A DNA stretch of 64,000 bases from the NCBI GenBank assembly GCA_951230915.1, contig OX579642.1, forward strand, positions 2,542,001-2,606,000, read 5' to 3'. Under the pieces are notes generated by a model, which searched no databases, was not told the origin of the DNA, and was given only the letters and a program-made list of their open reading frames with translations. A program made the translations under genes and the position numbers. The stretch is from Antitrichia curtipendula (lineage: Eukaryota > Streptophyta > Bryopsida > Hypnales > Leucodontaceae). Of the stretch, positions 59,654 through 64,000 are shown piece after piece (within the stretch, counting starts at the first letter, position 1; every line of letters begins with the position of its first letter).

Positions 59654-60577
59654 CCCCTAAAGGACCAAGGCCTATTTTGTGCCAAAAAACACTCAAAATT
59701 GTCATTTCTATAGCAAAGAGTAAAAGAAAATTAAATTTTTTTTCTTGCACATCTAACTATAGGATCTTACACCTAACTAGAATGAAAATGTGTAGAAATT
59801 TTTTTAGAATTTTTGACCGCACAGATTGCAAGATACCTGCATTTAAAGTGAAAAAAACAAGTTTTTTCAAACATTGCGGGACTAGATTTTTTGACTTTGA
59901 ACATTTTTAACGTAAATTTTTTGCACTACAAAGTTTTGAGCTTTAAATATTTATAGTAGAGAATTGAGTTGAGAGTCTAGGAAACAAAAAGAAATTAAAA
60001 AAAAACTAATTTTCATTCTTCAAAAAAATTGTTAATTAGAAGTAAATACAAGATAGAAGGAAAATCTAATATATTGATATCTTTTAGATGGAATTAAAAT
60101 GCACTAATCCCAATGGTGAGATTGTTCTATCAAGCAAACTAAACCATGCAAAACTTTTTTTTTTGAAAAATCGCAAAAATTGCATTCAGAAATGAATACT
60201 ACAAGTTGTTGCTTTTTTGAGAAGATGCTCTAATTGCCCAAAAAACAAGATTGTCCATAACTTCCTCATAACAAATCCAAATGAAATGAATCAAATCTTA
60301 CCAAATAGACAAAATTATAATCTATGAGAAAAAAAATTAAAAATTTTAAACTAAAATTTTTGCAAATTGTTTTTGTTGCCCGCTCTCTCTTGTTTTGAGC
60401 TTATTTGGGCATAACTTTTGTTACCGGGCACCGATTGAAAAAAAATTATATTCCCACTAAACTAATAAATCTTTCTATCTTCCAAAAAAGTTTCAAAAAA
60501 TCAAGACAAAATTTCAGCCCGTAGGTACATGCCCAAAATCTCATTTATCCCCCAAAGGGACATTGGTTCTTTAGGGG
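59654..60577. mobile_element. TTAA-flanked element, copy D (924 bp)
   Basis: It starts CCCCTAAAGGACCAA after TTAA (59650-59653) and ends with the complement of CCCCTAAAGAACCAA before TTAA (60578-60581), one mismatch in 15. The interior includes TGCCAAAAAACACTCAAAA and TAGGATCTTACACCTAACT on the left and, as reverse complement, TGTCCCTTTGGGGGATAAAT on the right, all shared with copy B. There is no protein-coding frame. Confidence 0.8.
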
Positions 60578-60581
60578 TTAA

Positions 60582-61834
60582 TTTGCTTCACATTATTTTT
60601 TCAACATTTCATATCAATTTATAAAATCACTAAAAATCATAGAAAAATAAAATAAAATAGAATATTGATGTATTGATATTCAAATTTAAATTCTATCCCA
60701 GATCATATGTTAAACAAAGCAACTTAATTAGAATCTTAGCTTAAAAGAGTCTAAGAACTTGCATTTTTAAAGCCTTTTAGGTCATTTGTCAGTTTGTAAG
60801 CGTATTGCAAGAAAGTATATAATCACTCATGGTAATAGATTTTAAATTTTAATTTAATTTTAAAAAAAACAAAAACAAAAACAAAAACAAAACAAAATAT
60901 ACATATATATATATATATATATAATTAAAATTAAACTATTGTATTTCCATATGCTAGAGAAAGCAATATAGGAGACTGAAAGATTGCAAGTTCCAACAAA
61001 GCATTTTTGAACTTTAAGAAAATAATATCTTTCGATTCTTTGAAAATCTAAAAGAACATTCCAAGTAAATATTTTTGAAGGCAAAATTAAAATTCAATCA
61101 GTTGGGAAATATCTTTAATGAGTTTAATATTTTAAAAGTCTAATACTTTAGAATAGGTTATACATTTAATAGATTAGACCACATTATACTCAAGATCACT
61201 AAATCTTATTGTAGACAAAATTGTCATATAAATGAAAAAAACAAAACATCTTTCTTTAACCTAATCTCTATAAATGGATTTACAACACCCCCTAGTTCCA
61301 AAATTAATAAAGGAATGCAATATCAACTTGTTATATACCACTTGGGAATTAATTTGTCTATATGAAATTGGTGGAGAAACAATTAAATTTTGAAAACCTA
61401 TTTTTTAATTTTTAATTGAAGGTGAAATGTTCAAACCTTCAAGTGATGAAGTTTTGATTTGTACATTTTATGCAAAGAATCTTTAGAGATTGATTTTAGA
61501 AAGGGGTCACAATTAGGTGATGTTACCGTACAAAACAATTCAGAATGGGAGACATTGATATGCACATTGGGCACTCAGAGGCAGCAAGACAAAAATAATT
61601 CTGATTCCTCAACGAGGCATCTTTATTATGATAGAAATGTAAATTTGAAGTGTTCTCATAAATTCCAAGTTATTTTGACAGTAATGTCAGTTGTCTTGCT
61701 TTTGAGAATCGTTGATTGAGCACTACATGGATCATTATAAATTAAGAAATACATCACCACTATTATGTTCAATATTGGCAAAACTGGCTCTACTGATGTG
61801 GACTACGTACTGGAAAAAATTCGCCCATTTTGAA
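60582..61834. other. No gene recognised (galacturonokinase 3' flank)
   Basis: AT-rich spacer with a CAAAAA repeat and a (TA)n run near 60870-60922. Nothing else is supported. Confidence 0.5.
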
Positions 61835-64000
61835 TCATAAAACTTGGGCGTGGTCAGCCGAATCACAGACGAAGGTCGCGGTGACAAGTTGCTTTGCAAG
61901 ATCAGGTTGAGCATGGAGGTACTTAGCACGCACAAACTCTTCTGCTTCCCTTGCAGAATCTGTAGCAAAAATGTTAGAAAATCTCCATATACATTTGGAA
62001 TTTTAAAACTGGGACTAAAGAGGATCGTGTTATCCAGGATGGCCAAAAACATGACTTAAGATGGCTATCCCACCTAAGATAGTGTAATGCACCAAATGTA
62101 GATAAACTTCTTCCTCCCTTCAATATTAAATCATGCATGCAAGACGCCTACATGTTCACATATTATAAGTAGAAGTCGGAATGATAGGGAGTGGACTCAA
62201 CCTGCCGCAACGAGTGCCACACAACACCCCCGAAAGCCAGCTCCACTAAAGCGTGCACCATACACTCCTGGAGCCTGTGCAAGAATATCACGTAGTTGCA
62301 CCAATGGTTCGCACCCTGAAATATATGAAGGCACAATTAGAGATCTAAAGTATAAATGCAATTACTATCGATAAACATCTCCATCTCTGAAGAATATATG
62401 TGAGAAACGAGAAAATCACTCAACTATTAGATGTGGCGCATGATCTAAAACAAGATAGTTGAAAAAGATACAATTGCTATTGAACTGCATTAAGATAAAT
62501 GCATCATAGATGCTCATGCACTTCTTAAACAATCATCGACGACTACGATTGTCGTTGCTAATGTACTAGTGTTGGACACAGCAGGTAACCTATGAAGTAA
62601 TCACTTACCACATTCATAATTATAAATAGAACTCAAGCCTGACTGTGACATCAACCGACCAAATTCAGCTAGGTTTCCGTACGACCAAGCTTCAATCCCT
62701 GTCCCAAGACAAGAAAAGCATTAGTGAACGACCAAGGTGCAAGAGGTAGGAAAGTAGTCATCGTCAACATGGCCTCCGAAACGCAGTACGCTATCTTATG
62801 TACAGTACTGTACAGTACATGAATAACACACGTAGGAGCTACCAATATGTCGCTTGGAATCCGTAAATAAACAAATGCAATGCGATTTACTTCAAACGTT
62901 TCTATGTACAATACAGAACAAACCCACCTGCAAACACCCGATCATTCTCAGAAAAGAAGTGTTCAGCTCTTTTCGCAAGGTCTCCTTCCAACAAGCCCTA
63001 TGGTACAGATGCATACAACTGTTTAGTAGGCTCCTAAATCGTGTATACTAGGAGACAAGATCACAAGCGAATTTCAAGTGGGATAAAACACTGAACAAAT
63101 GCGTGAAACTTAAGGCACACGACCTTGTGATCACTATGAACCGGTCTTATGGAATGATCTTGAGGATCTTACTTTATGAGCTTCATACTCGTCTGAAGCA
63201 ACTGCAATAGGAAACATGAAAGATCATTAAATGCAATAAAGGATATTTTGCACTAATTTTTTCCACTTTTGGTCCAGTATTGACTAGCAGATTTGAACCC
63301 GAGAAAGGAGTTCTCTGTCCAGCACAAATTTCTCACCGTTGAGCTATCTGAGATGCAAGGGGGTTTCTTGCTGTCATATGCAACCTCGTACTTCTCACAT
63401 AGGAGGAAGAAACAAAGGTGCGTTTCTAAAGAAGACAAGAAAATCGACGTCTACATAAACATAAATGTGACAAACATATATACAGGAACTTACATTCAGG
63501 CTCTTCAAGAAAACTCAGAACTGTTGGAGATCCTTACCGTTGCATAAGAGAGGATCACTGGAATTTTTGTCAGCAGCTCTGGAGTACACACACACTTGAG
63601 TTACTTGAGCGCAACAGTTAAAGACGAAACCAAATCTACCTATAGAAGACTTTATCTCGGTTCATATACTCCAATGGAGAAGTTCAGTCATAGTTAATGG
63701 AACTGATAGTATAAGTAACGAACTTGCATGCTACAGGATAAACAATTGACGTAGTGAACGGCCAGAAACCAAAGTTATATGTGACATGGTCTCTGTTGGC
63801 GGAAGGTAAGATTATATAGCATATCAATCACGTATACTTCTTTAAAGATTATGTACGACTCTGCAATGTCAATGAAGTACCTGAGCAAAATTGTTGCAGC
63901 TTCTTGACACTCTGATACTCGTAAGTTGTATCCTGGTTTGCTAGCAAGAGCATGCTGTAAGCCAGAGAAAGCCAGAAGAATCTTGAAATTGCCTTCATTT
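61835..64000 (-). CDS. GALAK: Galacturonokinase, C-terminal part (gene runs off the window)
   Basis: GalAK is a GHMP-family kinase that phosphorylates D-galacturonic acid at C1 for salvage of pectin-derived sugar into UDP-GalA. Exons seen: beyond 64000 to 63881, 63538-63578, 63173-63201, 62928-62997, 62609-62698, 62202-62315 and 61835-61959. All are GT-AG with consistent phases. The order matches the plant enzyme: KPGYNLRVSECQEAATILL, EYEAHK, LAKRAEHFFSEN, GIEAWSYGNLAEFGRLMSQS, then SGLSSIYNYEC, and the GHMP C-terminal glycine motif in VYGARFSGAGFRGCC. The N-terminal sugar-binding and ATP motifs lie outside the window. The last residues are SADHAQVL and a stop. Nothing suggests damage. Confidence 0.93.

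Overview
The window is nuclear DNA of a land plant: it has intron-rich genes with GT-AG introns, a plastid-targeted CPP1/DUF3353-like protein, a plant galacturonokinase and plant-type CACTA transposons. Gene density is low. By eye the spacers are AT-rich and full of class II transposon debris, while the exons are richer in G+C. I cannot name the species. Nothing seen here separates a bryophyte, lycophyte, fern or seed plant with confidence.

Layout. 1-8.2 kb: most of a CACTA (En/Spm) element with Tnp2, DUF4218 and DUF4216 blocks, a likely frameshift and a recognisable right terminus; a second CACTA remnant lies at 8.4-9.0 kb. 10-17 kb: a Stowaway-like MITE, a long foldback element, a nested pair of terminal-inverted-repeat elements and a decayed transposon-like gene. 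17.8-19.8 kb: a chain of seven unrelated tandem duplications. 20.25-20.84 kb: a perfectly palindromic PIF/Harbinger-type MITE just downstream of a small intronless GC-rich gene of unknown function. 23.4-31.7 kb: VAC14, 20 exons, minus strand. 31.7-40 kb: spacer with several TTAA-flanked repeats. 40.0-42.4 kb: OSGEP/KAE1, minus strand. 42.6-47.1 kb: a large inverted duplication of the SFT2 5' region. 47-49.7 kb: SFT2-like gene, plus strand. 52-53 kb: intronless CPP1-like gene. 53.7 kb: tRNA-Pro(UGG). 54.8-56.8 kb: a malate dehydrogenase pseudogene split by a TTAA element. 59.6-60.6 kb: another TTAA element. 61.8-64 kb: 3' part of galacturonokinase, minus strand.

The host genes are unrelated housekeeping functions: PI(3,5)P2 control at the vacuole (VAC14), tRNA t6A synthesis (OSGEP), Golgi traffic (SFT2), plastid protein biogenesis (CPP1-like) and sugar-acid salvage (GalAK). 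They do not form a functional cluster.

The most unusual content is mobile. At least four copies of one repeat family have CCC-type termini and sit in TTAA target duplications, the hallmark of piggyBac, a superfamily I know as rare or absent in land plants. One insertion is proven by the reading frame of the pseudogene it interrupts. The second point of interest is the SFT2 inverted duplication, which places a copy of the SFT2 promoter facing OSGEP.
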